Positions 35,869-47,593 of a DNA stretch of 64,000 bases are shown here, one piece after another. This DNA is from Caenorhabditis remanei (Eukaryota; Nematoda; Chromadorea; Rhabditida; Rhabditidae). Position 1 is the first letter of the stretch, and each line of letters begins with the position of its first letter. The DNA is taken from positions 3,038,001-3,102,000 of the forward strand of contig NC_071331.1 in NCBI RefSeq assembly GCF_010183535.1, given 5' to 3'. Made by a program: the position numbers and the translations under genes. The notes under the pieces were generated by a model that was given only the letters and a program-made list of their open reading frames with translations, was not told where the DNA came from and ran no database searches.

Positions 35869-36081
35869 ATGTTAAGTCAGTTGTCTTCTATTCAGAGATC
35901 TATTCGGTGTTCAACGTGGAAATTGTTGTGTATTCTTGGTCTTCTCCTCGTCATCTACGGAATAGCCCTTGCTGACGATGAGCAACCTCATTATTTTGCA
36001 AATACATGCTGCAAAGGACCAAAAGTTCGGCACCCTTTTCATCCAAACGATGAGAAACGTTATCAATTCAAAGAGCCCTGA
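35869..36081 (+). CDS. Small secreted peptide, 70 aa (right arm copy)
   Basis: ATG at 35869. A hydrophobic core, LLCILGLLLVIYGIALA, ends at a good signal-peptidase site (ALA|DD). The predicted mature part is about 35 residues: acidic start, a CC pair, then basic and His residues, ending KRYQFKEP. An acceptor-like ttcttcag... lies inside the first codons (35887-35893), so the true start may be in an upstream exon. I recognise no family. It could be a short neuropeptide-like or antimicrobial-type peptide, but size and the leader are the only evidence. An identical copy sits in the other arm. Confidence 0.45.
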   Translation: MLSQLSSIQRSIRCSTWKLLCILGLLLVIYGIALADDEQPHYFANTCCKGPKVRHPFHPNDEKRYQFKEP

Positions 36082-36154
36082 GGTCATAGGGATTCTGTTC
36101 CAACCTGATTTCGTGATTGTTGGTTGCAACGACACATATTAGCGGCCCACACCC

Positions 36155-36393
36155 TCTTACAACTGCGCCCCACCGCAAACGAGAGAGTATCGACGAGAGA
36201 CGCAGAATTTTTTCTCGCGCGAACAAATATTTTATCATTTTTGACCTATTTTCGCTGTTTTTAAGAACAAATTACATAAAAACTTTCGAAAAATAGTGAA
36301 AATAGGTCAAAAACTTTGAAAATAATTGTTGGCGCGAGAAAAAAATCTCCGTCTCTCGCCGATACTCTCTCGTTTGCGGCGGGGCGCAGTTGT
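36155..36393. mobile_element. Short palindromic MITE (mirror copy)
   Basis: Inverted duplicate of 30992-31230 in the right arm. Confidence 0.7.
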
Positions 36394-37210
36394 AACAAAT
36401 TTGCTCGGCTAATACTCGAAAGGTGGATTAATTAAAGTTATCACAATTAATAATAATCTGATTTCAGAGAAGCTGATTCAATACTTGGTTAAGATTAAAC
36501 AAACTCCAAGGTTTCATGTCTCCTCACCTACAATTACTGTAGAACTTGTTTGCAACGTGAAAAATTGGAATCTGCTCGTGTCACTAGCTGCAAAAAAATT
36601 TTATTGGAAGGATCTATTTTTTTCTTTTTTTTTCATCAAACGTATCTCTAAACTGTTTGCTTTGTGGTTGGAAATAAATTGTTAATTTCAAGTCTTTGTT
36701 GCAATTCTACCGCAAGACAGATGAATATGCTTCGGCATGACCATAATCTGAAAACTCCAAAATACTCAAATCTATTACTATTTATCAGGAAGACAAATAG
36801 TGGTCGAAACAAAACTACAGAAACACTATGTAATTGACAAATTCTGAAAACAGTAATTTTTTGAGAAAAATAATTGCCAAAAACTGAAAAAAAAAACAGA
36901 ATTAAAGTTTTCTGATAAGTATAATCATGACTTGGTTTGACGCATCGTTGAGTCTCGAGGCAAAAACTACAGTAACCTAGTATATTTAAAGGCGCACGGG
37001 TAAGTGAAATCTGAGAAATTCCTTTTTGAAAGGTCTCAATAATTTTGGACTTTTGAAATTATTCGAAAATCTGTAATATTTTTCAGTTTCACCTTTTCAT
37101 TGATTTTCACCCTTTAATGCGTACAATAATTTGAACTATCTCGAAGAAATAAATTCTCCATGATTTGACTTTTTGAAGAAAGCTCTGCAACTTTCAAGAC
37201 GCATAAAGTA

Positions 37211-37940
37211 GGTAATTTCAAAGTGTCGCATACCTAGTCACGACTATACTCATTCGAACCGTCTCAACGCCCTGATTCCGATTATCTAATTTATTTTTAC
37301 CAGAAATTCAATAAAACGCTTGAAAACTTTATTTTTTATCAATTTCATATAAGCCGAACAGAGCGGCAGGTGTGTCTTCACCATTAAAAAGGATAGCGGC
37401 GGTGTGTTTGCTCCACCGAGATAGTCTATGCAAAGTGGAGAGGGAAAAGAAAGAGAGAGAATGAAAACTGAATGTCTATTTCCCCTTTTATTCTATTCAC
37501 AACTCCCCTCATGACGCGTTCCCGGATATACGCGTCCCCCCTTTCTTCTTGATTATTATTGAATTCTATTAGGTACATATTTTTAAAGCTTTCATAAGGT
37601 AAGTATTACACAAAAAAGAAAGAAGATGTGTAGAATTGCTTCAAAAATGTAGTACTTGGCTTACATTATTGATTTTCGGAGCAAAATTATCAGAAAATTA
37701 AAGAATTTTGCCTTTTGGACTAAATTTGCAATTTTCTTGGTGTAAAACCAAATATAGTTTCAGTTTCTTAAATCCGATTTTTCTGATAGAAAAATTGTTC
37801 AAAAATGATTTTAGAATCAGTGTCAAATATTTGAAACAATATTTTTCAGATATCCTACCGGTATGGATATCGAACAACATATATTATTGATTTTTTTGGA
37901 ATTAATTTGGTTTTCGAGGATTTTGTGAGGAGGTGAGGAC
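37211..37940 (+). repeat. Diverged paralogue of 35219-35842
   Basis: It is in the same order and orientation as in the right arm: the ccgtctc-acgc-ctgattccga block, the gcggcaggtgtgtcttca block, the pyrimidine-rich block and the 83-bp candidate exon. Divergence is far greater than between the palindrome arms, so this duplication is older. Confidence 0.75.
37850..37932 (+). other. Conserved 83-bp candidate exon, paralogue
   Basis: It is preceded by atttttcag and followed by gtgagg. It keeps length and one open frame relative to 35758-35840. Confidence 0.3.
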
Positions 37941-38318
37941 CAGTTTTTTGGTATTTTGGGGTCGTAGTTGCTATTTTTCGAATCTTTATAGAAATACACA
38001 CATTCTTTTTTAAAATTTGGTTGAAAATTGATGACTTAAAAGTTTGAAAAACAACTAAATCGAAAATTAGCTATTTTCTGAAAATAGCTTGATCGAATTT
38101 GTGATTAAGTTGAGTACACATAGAGAAAGCTTGACGGCTCATAACTTGTCTCATAGAAGGATTCAGCAAAATTTTATTTCACATTCGGAATCTACGAACT
38201 CGAAAGTATCAGGGGCCAAATTTTTGAGTCGTTTGAATAAGAAGGACCCCCCTAGTGCCCGTTTCGTTCACAAAATCCCATTTCGATTCTCCAAATACAC
38301 TTGATTAATTTTCAGCTA

Positions 38319-38873
38319 ACAATCACCTCACTGAATCGTTCAAGTCAGCAGGGAGCCATACGTCTGGAAGGCAACCCTCCAGTTGTTTTTCTACCTGCCT
38401 GACTTATTCAGGCCAATAACTGTTCATTTCGACCCAGGAGACCTTCGATACGTCCTCAAAAATGTCAAAGGAGTGAGGATAGATGCCACCGGTGGACTTG
38501 GTTAGTGTCATTACGATTAAAAAATTATATACATAGCAATTTAGTGATAAAAATATGTGGAGCAACGCAGGCTCGCGAGACAAGAAAAACTCTATAAGTA
38601 TTCTATTTTCAGCTCCAAAATTTCTACTGCGTCTACCTCCCAAACGTTTGCACGTGGATCACATAGGAGCACATTTGTTTGATGAAGTGCAGATTCTTGG
38701 ATGTCGGCAAAGCCAGCCAAAAAAGGAGCATCTTCCGTGATGAGTTGAAGATTCTTGCCAATTACTGGGTGGCATCTGATGAACTCATGTCGTGGAAAGC
38801 CTACTTTTTCCACGATATCAAAGATCACGACGATGGACTCGCGTGGGAAAAAACAAGATGAACGCGAAATATA
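38319..38873 (+). pseudogene. Broken gene of unknown function
   Basis: A cag acceptor is followed by SLNRSSQQGAIRLEGNPPVV, then a frame change near 38400 to ITVHFDPGDLRYVLKNVKGV. A GT-AG intron (about 38502-38610) joins to APKFLLRLPPKRLHVDHIGA. A second frame change near 38690 continues as KRSIFRDELKILANYWVASD to a stop at about 38861. The coherent protein across three frames suggests a decayed gene with two small indels. I do not recognise the family. It lies just after the 83-bp candidate exon and may be its original downstream part. Confidence 0.5.
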
Positions 38874-38884
38874 TTCTTCTTTCA

Positions 38885-41800
38885 TTTAATTTTTTATCTT
38901 CTCTGGTAAAATAAACTTTTTGAAAGAAAGATGTTCAAAAAGTTATTGTTTTAATATATATAACGTCTTACAATAGGCGCATAGATTAGAAAAAATTGGA
39001 GCAACATATAATATGTCGAGCCTGTGCAAAGTTTTGAAATAAACAACTTCAAGAGGACAATTAGTTATTTAAATCTTATCCAGGTGCTTTTTTGTTAGCA
39101 GAGGGGACACATTCTGACGTTTCGAAAACATAGTCATAAAACGGCAGCTCGATTTTTGTCAAACTTTGGAAAACGCGTCCCATCCATTAATGTCTGTAAG
39201 ATTAGTGAAAGTTACACTGTACTCTGAGACTGAAATTGGATGAAAAAAATTGTGAGACATTTCAGACGAAAAGAAAAGTGAGATTAGTAATCAGCGAGAT
39301 GCTACCAGAAATACAAATGCACTGTCGATTAAGAGCTTATGTTACAGTAGTTTTTGGTTCCCAACCAGAAGTCTTATTAGTGTGCTTTCATTCATCTTTT
39401 GATATTTCAAAATTAGTTTCGCGTTTTGCTATTACCTTTGATTTTTTCTTAGCACTCACTTGTTTTATATAATCCATTCGAACAATTTTTCTTGAAAACT
39501 ATAAAAATACAATTTTATTTTCTTCCCACGCGCTCCGGAATACTATTTTCATGTAAGAGAAACCATTAACACTTGGCTGAAACTTTGAAAAACATATATG
39601 GGATTCGTTTCCAGTATGGAGCATAATTATAGTAAACATCTATCAGCTCTCATGTATCCGTTTGGAAGCAGTAATCAAAATAGCATGAAACTAAATTCTT
39701 CTTGTTTTTTGTCTGTTTCAGATTTATAGTTTCTTCTTCATATACATTAACCTTCGTTTCTTCCAAACTGACAGAAAAATGAATTCAAAACGGATACATT
39801 TATGACAGAAAGCGTATTTTCCAAATATGAGAGCTCATAGACAGCAGAAACGTCACGTTTCTCGAGAACTCCATTCAGAATCTCATCATCGCTGATGTCT
39901 TCTGCATCCGAAACGTCATGTTCAAGCCACCCAATTGTTTAACAATTTAAATGAAAAGAGAACAACATTTATTGTCATTTCGCACAAATATATTTGAATC
40001 TTTAAGCATATATTTTACATTTAGAAAGGAAGTGTTTTGTCCTTCATCTCTTCTTTGTGTCTTTTTGTTCTCCACCTTTACTTTCCTTATTCTTTCCTCC
40101 TATCCTCCCTTCATTCTTCTCGTTTTCCTTTTCGCTTTCATCTCCTTTCATACTGAAATCATTTCCTCTTTTCTGTTCGGATTGTCTTCTCTGTCGATTC
40201 GCGACGTGAACCTGTAAATTATTGGCGGAGAGAAAAACAATAGTTTATTCTTCAACTAACACGACTAAAATTCTTTATTTTTCATTTTTGAAGACTGTCG
40301 TTGACTGAGAGTTTCCAAGAGTGTCCGATGGCTATTCGAATGAATCGGCGGTTCTGAAACTGAAACTGGGCGGAGAGAAAGCAAAAGTTTCGAGACAAAC
40401 TAACACAAAAACTAAGAATCCTTGAGACTCGATTGTTCGGAGGATGGATGTGGGCCGTTTTGAATCTGAAATAAAACAAAAATCATGCAATAAATCGGAA
40501 AAAACAGAACGGAAAACTAAACGGCGAAAATCAAACGATTTCAACACAAAAACAGATAAAATTGTATAAATCACATTTAAATCTTGTCAATACTGCGTTT
40601 TTAAGTAACATTTCATTGAAAAAATGAAGAAATTTGATGGAAAAATAGAATTTTTGCGAATAAAATCATTAAAAAATAGTCTGTCGACAGCAAGCCAACC
40701 TTGTGCGCTGCAATTGCGAAAAGCGCGCGCCCAGGTTGCTGAAAAGTGGGCGGCGCCGAAATCTCAAGGCGCATTTCTCGTGCGTCGGAAAAAAATGTCG
40801 GAACTTTTTTGTTTCGATAATAGTTATACACGAAACAATATTAAAGTTTTTTAAATCACCCCTCTTAGGATTATTTACTGGGACTCAAAGATCATAATAA
40901 AAAGCGGATGAAACTGAGAATTCTAGTTGGACACAAAATGAAATTCTCACAGTAGACACGTTTTTGTTTAAAGTGTGTTGAAAGGAAAATTTAAAAAATT
41001 TAAACTTAACAAGATGTCAGACGTTATGAAACATAATGTGGTAATCTCGCAACTGTGTGGTTTAAATTTTTTGACAGAAAACGAGAATATGCAGAAAAAT
41101 TAAAAGTTGCAACCAACAGAAATTACAAATCAAAAGAAGGGATCACCATAAAAAGATTGTATCGTTTTTGAAATTTATCTGAAACAGACAATATATTCAA
41201 TACTGTCTCAACTGTACGATAACAAAACATTATTTTTATTAACATTACGTGCAATTCAATTTCTCTTGTAATTGGAAAAAAAACGCTTGACCAGTCTGTT
41301 AAGTAAAGTAAAATTTTGCAAAATTAAATGAAACATTCTCAAAGCAGTAACTTTATCATAAAGAATGATACAAATTCCTAATCGCTAGCTTTGAAACAAT
41401 CAGGTTTATAACGTATACCTATTTCTTTGCCGTAATTCAAAATCAAGTCCTATCAGGCTCTTCATTAGGTCAGCACGGTTCTTTTAACCACGCTCACTGG
41501 GACTGGAAAATTTTGAAAAAAAATTAATCTAACATCTAAAACGGCACCTGAAAACTTTTATCATGATTGCGAAACAGGTGTTCCCTCCGAGTTAAGAAAG
41601 AAAGTGAAAACTCAGCGCCTGTTGAATGCAATTTCAAATTAGTTTGCGAATAAATTATTGGAGACGCCTTTAATTATCTTTTCGTCATGAAACAAGAAAA
41701 TTTTCAGGTTTTGAAAAAATACGAAGGAGTCGTTCATAAGATTTCAAAATTAGCAACTACCAGTGATAAAAAAAAAGGATATAAGTTTTTATAAAACAGG

Positions 41801-44221
41801 CTTTGGTTGATTAGTTTTCAATCAAAGTGCTAGCAATAGTTTTGGGCAATGGTAAAACACAACAAGTTAACGAAAAAAAGTTTTCTGGTTATTCTGAAAC
41901 AGTTTCTTTAAATTTTTTGAAAAGCTTTGATGTTGCAAAGTTCCGTTCTATTAAAATATCGCATAAAATCGAGTTTTCCAGCAATACTGACATTTTATAA
42001 AACACGATAATGCTTTGTTACAGCAAAAGCTAACTTTTGTGTTTTAACAAAACAAAAAGCATTGGAAAGTGTATATTATTCAGACAACCGTTATAAATAT
42101 AAAAGTTGAAACATGTATGACAAGGTGTTTCCAGCTTACTAATGTTTCTGCTTGCTATGAAAGGACACAAAGCTTTGATCGTATTAGTGACTTGTGCGAA
42201 TCAATCAAGATGTAGTGGTATAGAAGTGTAGTGACCATGAAACAGAACAAATTAATAGTATTTTCAGACAAAAGTTTGAAACTCTATCACCAGGTGTGAT
42301 TGAGAATCAATCAAGTGCTGAACATCAAAATTAAAGTTTTCTTTGGTTCTTACGTTGGTAAGTTTATTTTGGTTATCTTTCAATCAGGTTTTTTATTGTT
42401 AAAGAATCAATCAAAAATCTGTTTGAAATCGATTTTCTTCCAGCTATGGACATAGGCTTGAAGTTCCTAATGTATCTTCATGTATCAATCACCAGCGGAA
42501 CAGATACTCGATAAAACATTTTTGAAACAGATAAATGTATGTTTCATGTGGTTGTGTTGACTGACTACAGATTCAACAATTCGTTGGTTCTGGTGTTATT
42601 CGAAGCTTTCTTAAGGTTTTGAAAATAGTTATAACAATAAAACATGAAAAGATGGTGAAGAATGAAGGAAAGGCAAAAACTCACATAGCCCACCGAAAAA
42701 AGTTCGAAGTCAAAACGTGGCCAAGTTTTCTTTATGCAGCGATTTTGCGCCCGGAGGCTGTTAAACTGATAATAGTAGAACAATTCAATGAAACCATTTT
42801 TGACCACAATCTAGGTTGCTTTTCATTTTTCCGAGATGAAAAACTTTGAGTGATACTCTTACTCAGATTCGAAATCTTCAAAGAAAAAGCTAACGTATAA
42901 AAACTGTTTCAGCAAGTGTACATGTGGAATGTTTTTTTACAAAGTATACTCCCAATATCTATTCAATTATTAATAAATTAAAGCTCCGATAAAAAGTTTG
43001 ATTGGATCCAAGCAACTCCCTCATAAGTGAATGGTACCTCGAGAACAAATTGAGAAATAATTATTTTTGAAATATTTTCAAAGATTTTCAGCAATGATAA
43101 AGTTACAAAAAACTCAAAACAACTCTAATTTGGAGAACTAAAGTGTTTTATTTTGGTGTCATTCCTATACTGAAGTTTTGTTTTGGATAACCACGGTGTT
43201 CCCGTTTCAACTCATTTGCAAAAATCCATTGCATTTTTTGCAAATTACTATTGGATCTTTACGGTTACATTGCAAATCAACAAACTATTTTGATGGAAAA
43301 TCTTTGCGTTTTTCAGAAAACTATCAAAACGTTGTTTGAGAAAAGGTTTTTGCTTTGCTAATACGACTGATTGTTTTTGTTGCAAATTATGAATATGCTA
43401 AATTGTTTTATAGATTATGAATCTGTCATAAGTAAGTTTTCTGAAACTTTCAATTCTGATAGCGCTGAAAATTCCCGGGATTCAACAAGATTTTGAAATT
43501 TCAAACAGCTCACGTCGGAGATCGCTATTTCAAATTTCATAACAATTCAAAATTGCGGTGTACTGTTATGTCGGAAGCAATTGCATAAAAACTCTTTAAA
43601 ACTGAATAAATGGTTGAAAATAATAAGTCAGAACCGCAAAAACACCGTTTCATGTTTGTTTAATAGGTTTTCTGAGCAAAAGTAATAACAACAAATACTG
43701 GATCATTAAAAACAATAACTATTCCAAAAATACATAACATTCTGCCAAAACAGTGGGTTTTGTTAATTTTTCAAAATTCGATGATTAGCACTAAAGGGCA
43801 CTGGATTAATATTTGCAAAGGAATATGTAATTTGTCGAAGCATAAAACGAAACAGGTGAACTTTTGACAAGTGTGAGAATAAGTGTTTGGATTACTGTAA
43901 CACTACTGTCTCAAATGGACGCTGTAGAACAACAAAACAGTAATTCTCCAAATTCCCATTGCGGCAATTGCAAAAAAGTAAGAAAAGCCATTTGTCGCCC
44001 GTTTTTCATTCTTGAATGAAAATTAATAAAGAAAAATCAAGAAAATAAGCGCTTGTCACAAGTTCAGTGAGAATACGAGCCACTGGTCGCCGCAAGTAAC
44101 AAGCCCTATGGCTAATCAACATAATGTCCAAAAATCCAGATGGGTTATTTGACGATTGATAACACAGCTGTGGTGCAAGGTCTAATATGATGCCAAACTA
44201 AAACGAATTTTAAAATAAAAG
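38885..44221. other. Gene-free AT-rich piRNA-type DNA
   Basis: No protein gene with domain or splice support. It contains six exact piRNA cores and many near forms. At about 40680-40830 there is a relic ending aaaaaatgtcggaacttttttgtttcgataat, the same end as the hairpin near 52040-52150. Confidence 0.55.
39713..42911. promoter_or_regulatory. 21U-RNA upstream cores, group 6
   Basis: Exact cores: 39713-39720 (plus), 41180-41187 (minus), 41895-41902 (minus), 42238-42245 (minus), 42523-42530 (minus) and 42904-42911 (plus). Two further words, at about 41575 and 43855, are one base off (CGAAACAG). Confidence 0.6.
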
Positions 44222-44467
44222 TTTTTTTTAATTTATTGTGACTAAAAGGAAACCAAAAAGATACAAAAGACTAGAAACGATCCCTCACGAGACAGTTTCG
44301 AGTAGAAAATAGGGATGACATGATACATAGGAAACGGGGAATGAGAATAAATATAAAAAGGAGGGTAGGCAGACAAGTTGGCAAGGGGGAAGAGATAACC
44401 GTAGAAGGCAAATTAAAGGAGAGAATAATGATATGTATTTAACAAAATGACCAGATGAGATAATAAA

Positions 44468-44832
44468 TTAAAACCGGGTAATGGCAGAGTCAAGAAGATG
44501 TTCAAATTGGGAGGGGGAGAGGAAACTACTAACATTGGCAACAATGGCATTCCAGATGGGAAGGATAAAAGAGAAAAAATTGTCGGAGAGGGGGGAGACA
44601 TAAATGAGAGTCATGGGTCTTCGTGGAGAACTTGACAGTCTGATAAAGGAATTGAGATTGGGAAAATGAGATGCGCCAGCTATAAATTTATACAGGAGGA
44701 GTAATTGGGATTTGAGTCTACGGTGTCTTATAGAGTAGATAGAGAGAAGTTCTAGACGATGCGAATAAGATGAGAAAGCGATATTGCATCGTTGGAGAGT
44801 TTTCTGCACACCTCTTCTTCTAACCCCACTAG
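44468..44832 (-). pseudogene. Retrotransposon ORF2, C-terminal part
   Basis: It reads SGVRRRGVQKTLQRCNIAFS then a typical C-terminal region of LINE ORF2 (LELLSIYSIRHRRLKSQLLL...) to a stop at 44468. Removing the insertion and one CTAG joins it in frame with the reverse transcriptase at 47594. A stop-free extension upstream of 44832 belongs to the insertion. Confidence 0.8.
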
Positions 44833-45892
44833 GTATGAGGGTGGCAAATCTTAAAGGCGCATCTGTCAAAATTTTTTGCCGCAGAGGGACCAAATTGTCC
44901 CCTTTTTGCATCGCTAATAACTTTGCCCGTTTTTGAGCTTTTCACAAAATTCTTTTTTTGGTAATTAGAAAATCGTCGTCCCGTCATTCCTGGAAAATTT
45001 GGTGGTGATTCCATCATTTGCGGCCGAGCTATGAGCCGTAGAGTGAAAGTCATTTCATTTTGGCTTGAAAAGTTTTGGTTTTTAAATGTTTTTTAGACTT
45101 TTGGTTTTTGTTGCGGGCTTAGTTTTGGGTTTAAAAATAAGATTTTTACATGACTACGTAGAGAAAAAACAGGGCTAAGCGGAGCAAAAATAATTATTTT
45201 GATACCTCTTTTCAAAAAAAAATTACAGAGAGAAAAGTGAAAATATTGAACTTTCTGAAAATTTCCGATTTTTTTTACTTTCCTTCTTAAATCTCGAGTT
45301 CTATTAGACAGATTTTCTTGAATTTTGGTATATAGATGCAAAATGAGACGGGGAATCATCTGATCGCGTCAGAATTGTGATTTAAGACACCCCCTGCCCG
45401 CTACGGCTGTTGATTTGCCAAAAAAATCAAACAAACTACAGTACCCCGAAATTCCCGCTCATTTCTTTCACCGGTTGTAACTCGCTCAGTTTTGAGAAAT
45501 TTCAGAATCCATAAAAAAGGAAATGTGTAGAAAAAAAATCTCTATCGAACCATGTAAAATTCAATATACTTTTAGCTGGTAAAACTTTCAGGAAACCGGA
45601 TTTTGTGATTTTCTTAGATTTCGGTCTTGTTGGGATTTTTTATATTCGCTGTCCTGGGAACTGGATTCACTGAATCGCTCTGAATTTTTGACACCGATCT
45701 AAACTTTTGGAGATCTAATGGAACCAAAAAGTCCGATCAAAAAATATTCAAGCCGGACGATTCTGTGGAGAAACCTGAATCTCCACTGACATTTTTTTCG
45801 AATACACTGACCATTTTGTCACTGTATGTGTCATTGTACTGCTGCGAGAAGCGCCCCTGTTTTCTACGCTCACCATGAGGGCGTCATTTCGT

Positions 45893-45962
45893 GCATCGGT
45901 GGCGCAGTGGTTGAGGGCGGGGGTGAGAATCAGCAGGGCGGTGGTTCAAATCTAACCGATTT
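45893..45962 (+). repeat. tRNA-like segment
   Basis: A 6-bp closing stem (atcggt/accgat), an A box (ggcgcagtggttgaggg) and a B box (ggttcaaatct) are present at tRNA spacing, but the anticodon arm is not convincing. It could act as an internal pol III promoter or be a SINE relic. Confidence 0.4.
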
Positions 45963-46082
45963 ACTTTTGTTTTTGTATTTTTTTTGTATGAACTTTCTAA
46001 AAGATTGTTGAAAGAAATATCTTTTCAAGTAACAAACGCAAACGGCTGTATGTTTATTTGTCTGTCGCCGATCCTACCGCCC

Positions 46083-47190
46083 TTCCTATTGATATTGGAT
46101 TCGTGAAAAATAGATGATTCCAAACGTGTTGTCCGTTTCTGGATTGATCCACGTCATAAAAAGTTATGAGCCGTTTTCTAAAAAGTGAAGACGTGAAGGA
46201 TTTTTTGATGTTATTGGATTCGGGAGAAATAGAGGATTCCAAACGTGTTGTCCGTTTCTGGATTGATCCACGTCATAAAAAGTTATGAGCCGTTTTCTAA
46301 AATGTGAAGACGTGAAGGATTTTTTGATATTACTGGATTCGTGAAAAATAGATGATTCCAAACGTGTTGTCCGTTTCTGGATTGATCCACGTCATAAAAA
46401 GTTATGAGTCGTTTTCTAAAATGTGAAGACGTGAAGGATTTTTTGATATCACTGGATTCGTGAAAAATAGATTATTCCAAACGTGTTGTCCGTTTCTGGA
46501 TTGATCCACGTCATAAAAAGTTATGAGCCGTTTTCTAAAATGTGAAGACGTGAAGGATTTTTTGATATTACTGGATTCGTGAAAAATAGATGATTCCAAA
46601 CGTGTTGTCCGTTTCTGGATTGATCCACGTCATAAAAAGTTATGAGCCGTTTTCTAAAAAGTGAAGACGTGAAGGATTTTTTGATGTTATTGGATTCGGG
46701 AGAAATAGAGGATTCCAAACGTGTTGTCCGTTTCTGGATTGATCCACGTCATAAAAAGTTATGAGCCGTTTTCTAAAATGTGAAGACGTGAAGGATTTTT
46801 TGATATCACTGGATTCGTGAAAAATAGATTATTCCAAACGTGTTGTCCGTTTCTGGATTGATCCACGTCATAAAAAGTTATGAGTCGTTTTCTAAAATGT
46901 GAAGACGTGAAGGATTTTTTGATATCACTGGATTCGTGAAAAATAGATTATTCCAAACGTGTTGTCCGTTTCTGGATTGATCCACGTCATAAAAAGTTAT
47001 GAGCCGTTTTCTAAAAAGTGAAGACGTGAAGGATTTTTTGATGTTATTGGATTCGGGAGAAATAGAGGATTCCAAACGTGTTGTCCGTTTCTGGATTGAT
47101 CCACGTCATAAAAAGTTATGAGCCGTTTTCTAAAATGTGAAGACGTGAAGGATTTTTTGATGTTATTGTATTCGGGAGAAATAGATCACC
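46083..47190 (+). repeat. 119-bp tandem array, about 9.3 copies
   Basis: Unit start words recur every 119 bp (gtgaagacgtgaaggatttt at 46186, 46305, 46424, 46543 and on). Units come in two main forms: one with gttattggattcgggagaaatagagg, the other with atcactggattcgtgaaaaatagatt. The order is mixed, not alternating. Because 119 is not a multiple of 3, each unit shifts frame and no long protein can be made. Confidence 0.95.
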
Positions 47191-47593
47191 TGATGTCGCT
47201 TGACTCCTTAGAAGAATGGATTCTGACCCAGGATCTCACCTTCCCACCAAGACGTTACATGTGTCCCCACAGGGTGGTAGATTTACAGTTTTGCCGTGGT
47301 GGCACTCAGATGTGTCCCCACAGGATTATAGCCCACTGATAAACTTCAGAAGCTTCGCGCCTCGCGGCGCCCCAACCTCCAAACTTCAAAACCTTATAAC
47401 TCGGCTCAAAATTATCGTAGAACCTTCATCTTACTACCATTTGAAAGCTCTTCGCCGACTGCTTGCTTGGGTCGCTAAAAATAGAAAAATGCTCATAACT
47501 TGCTTTAAAATGATCGTAGAACAAAAATTCAAAGCTTGCTTGGCACCGCGCCACCTTGCGGAGCCCGCCGGCAGGCGGGGGACGCTAGTCCTA

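Larger units (their letters stand above)
34260..36977 (-). repeat. Second large palindrome, right arm
   Basis: Inverted copy of 30408-33125. After 36977 (gtaacc) the sequence becomes unique (tagtatatttaaaggcg). Confidence 0.93.
44833..47590. mobile_element. 2.76-kb insertion with CTAG duplication and 119-bp tandem array
   Basis: CTAG stands directly outside both ends (44829-44832 and 47591-47594), at the same codon phase of the interrupted ORF2. I find no terminal inverted repeat and no ORF with a recognisable domain. Contents: 44833-45890 unique sequence, a tRNA-like segment, the 119-bp array, then a short region with duplicated words (aaaattatcgtagaac / aaaatgatcgtagaac) and a GC-rich end (ccgccggcaggcggggg). 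The element class is unknown. Confidence 0.7.

Noticed and set aside
38089..38304. 71-aa plus-strand frame
   Set aside because: It has no homology I recognise and no splice context, and lies between the paralogous exon block and a decayed gene.
44833..44911. N-terminal extension of the retrotransposon C-terminal ORF
   Set aside because: It is read from the CTAG-flanked insertion; the true upstream sequence is at 47594.
45893..45962. Functional tRNA gene
   Set aside because: A- and B-box words are present, but no convincing anticodon arm or full acceptor stem, so it is listed only as tRNA-like.
46083..47190. Regular array that might be read as CRISPR
   Set aside because: Units are contiguous 119-bp tandem copies with no unique spacers, in a eukaryotic retrotransposon context.
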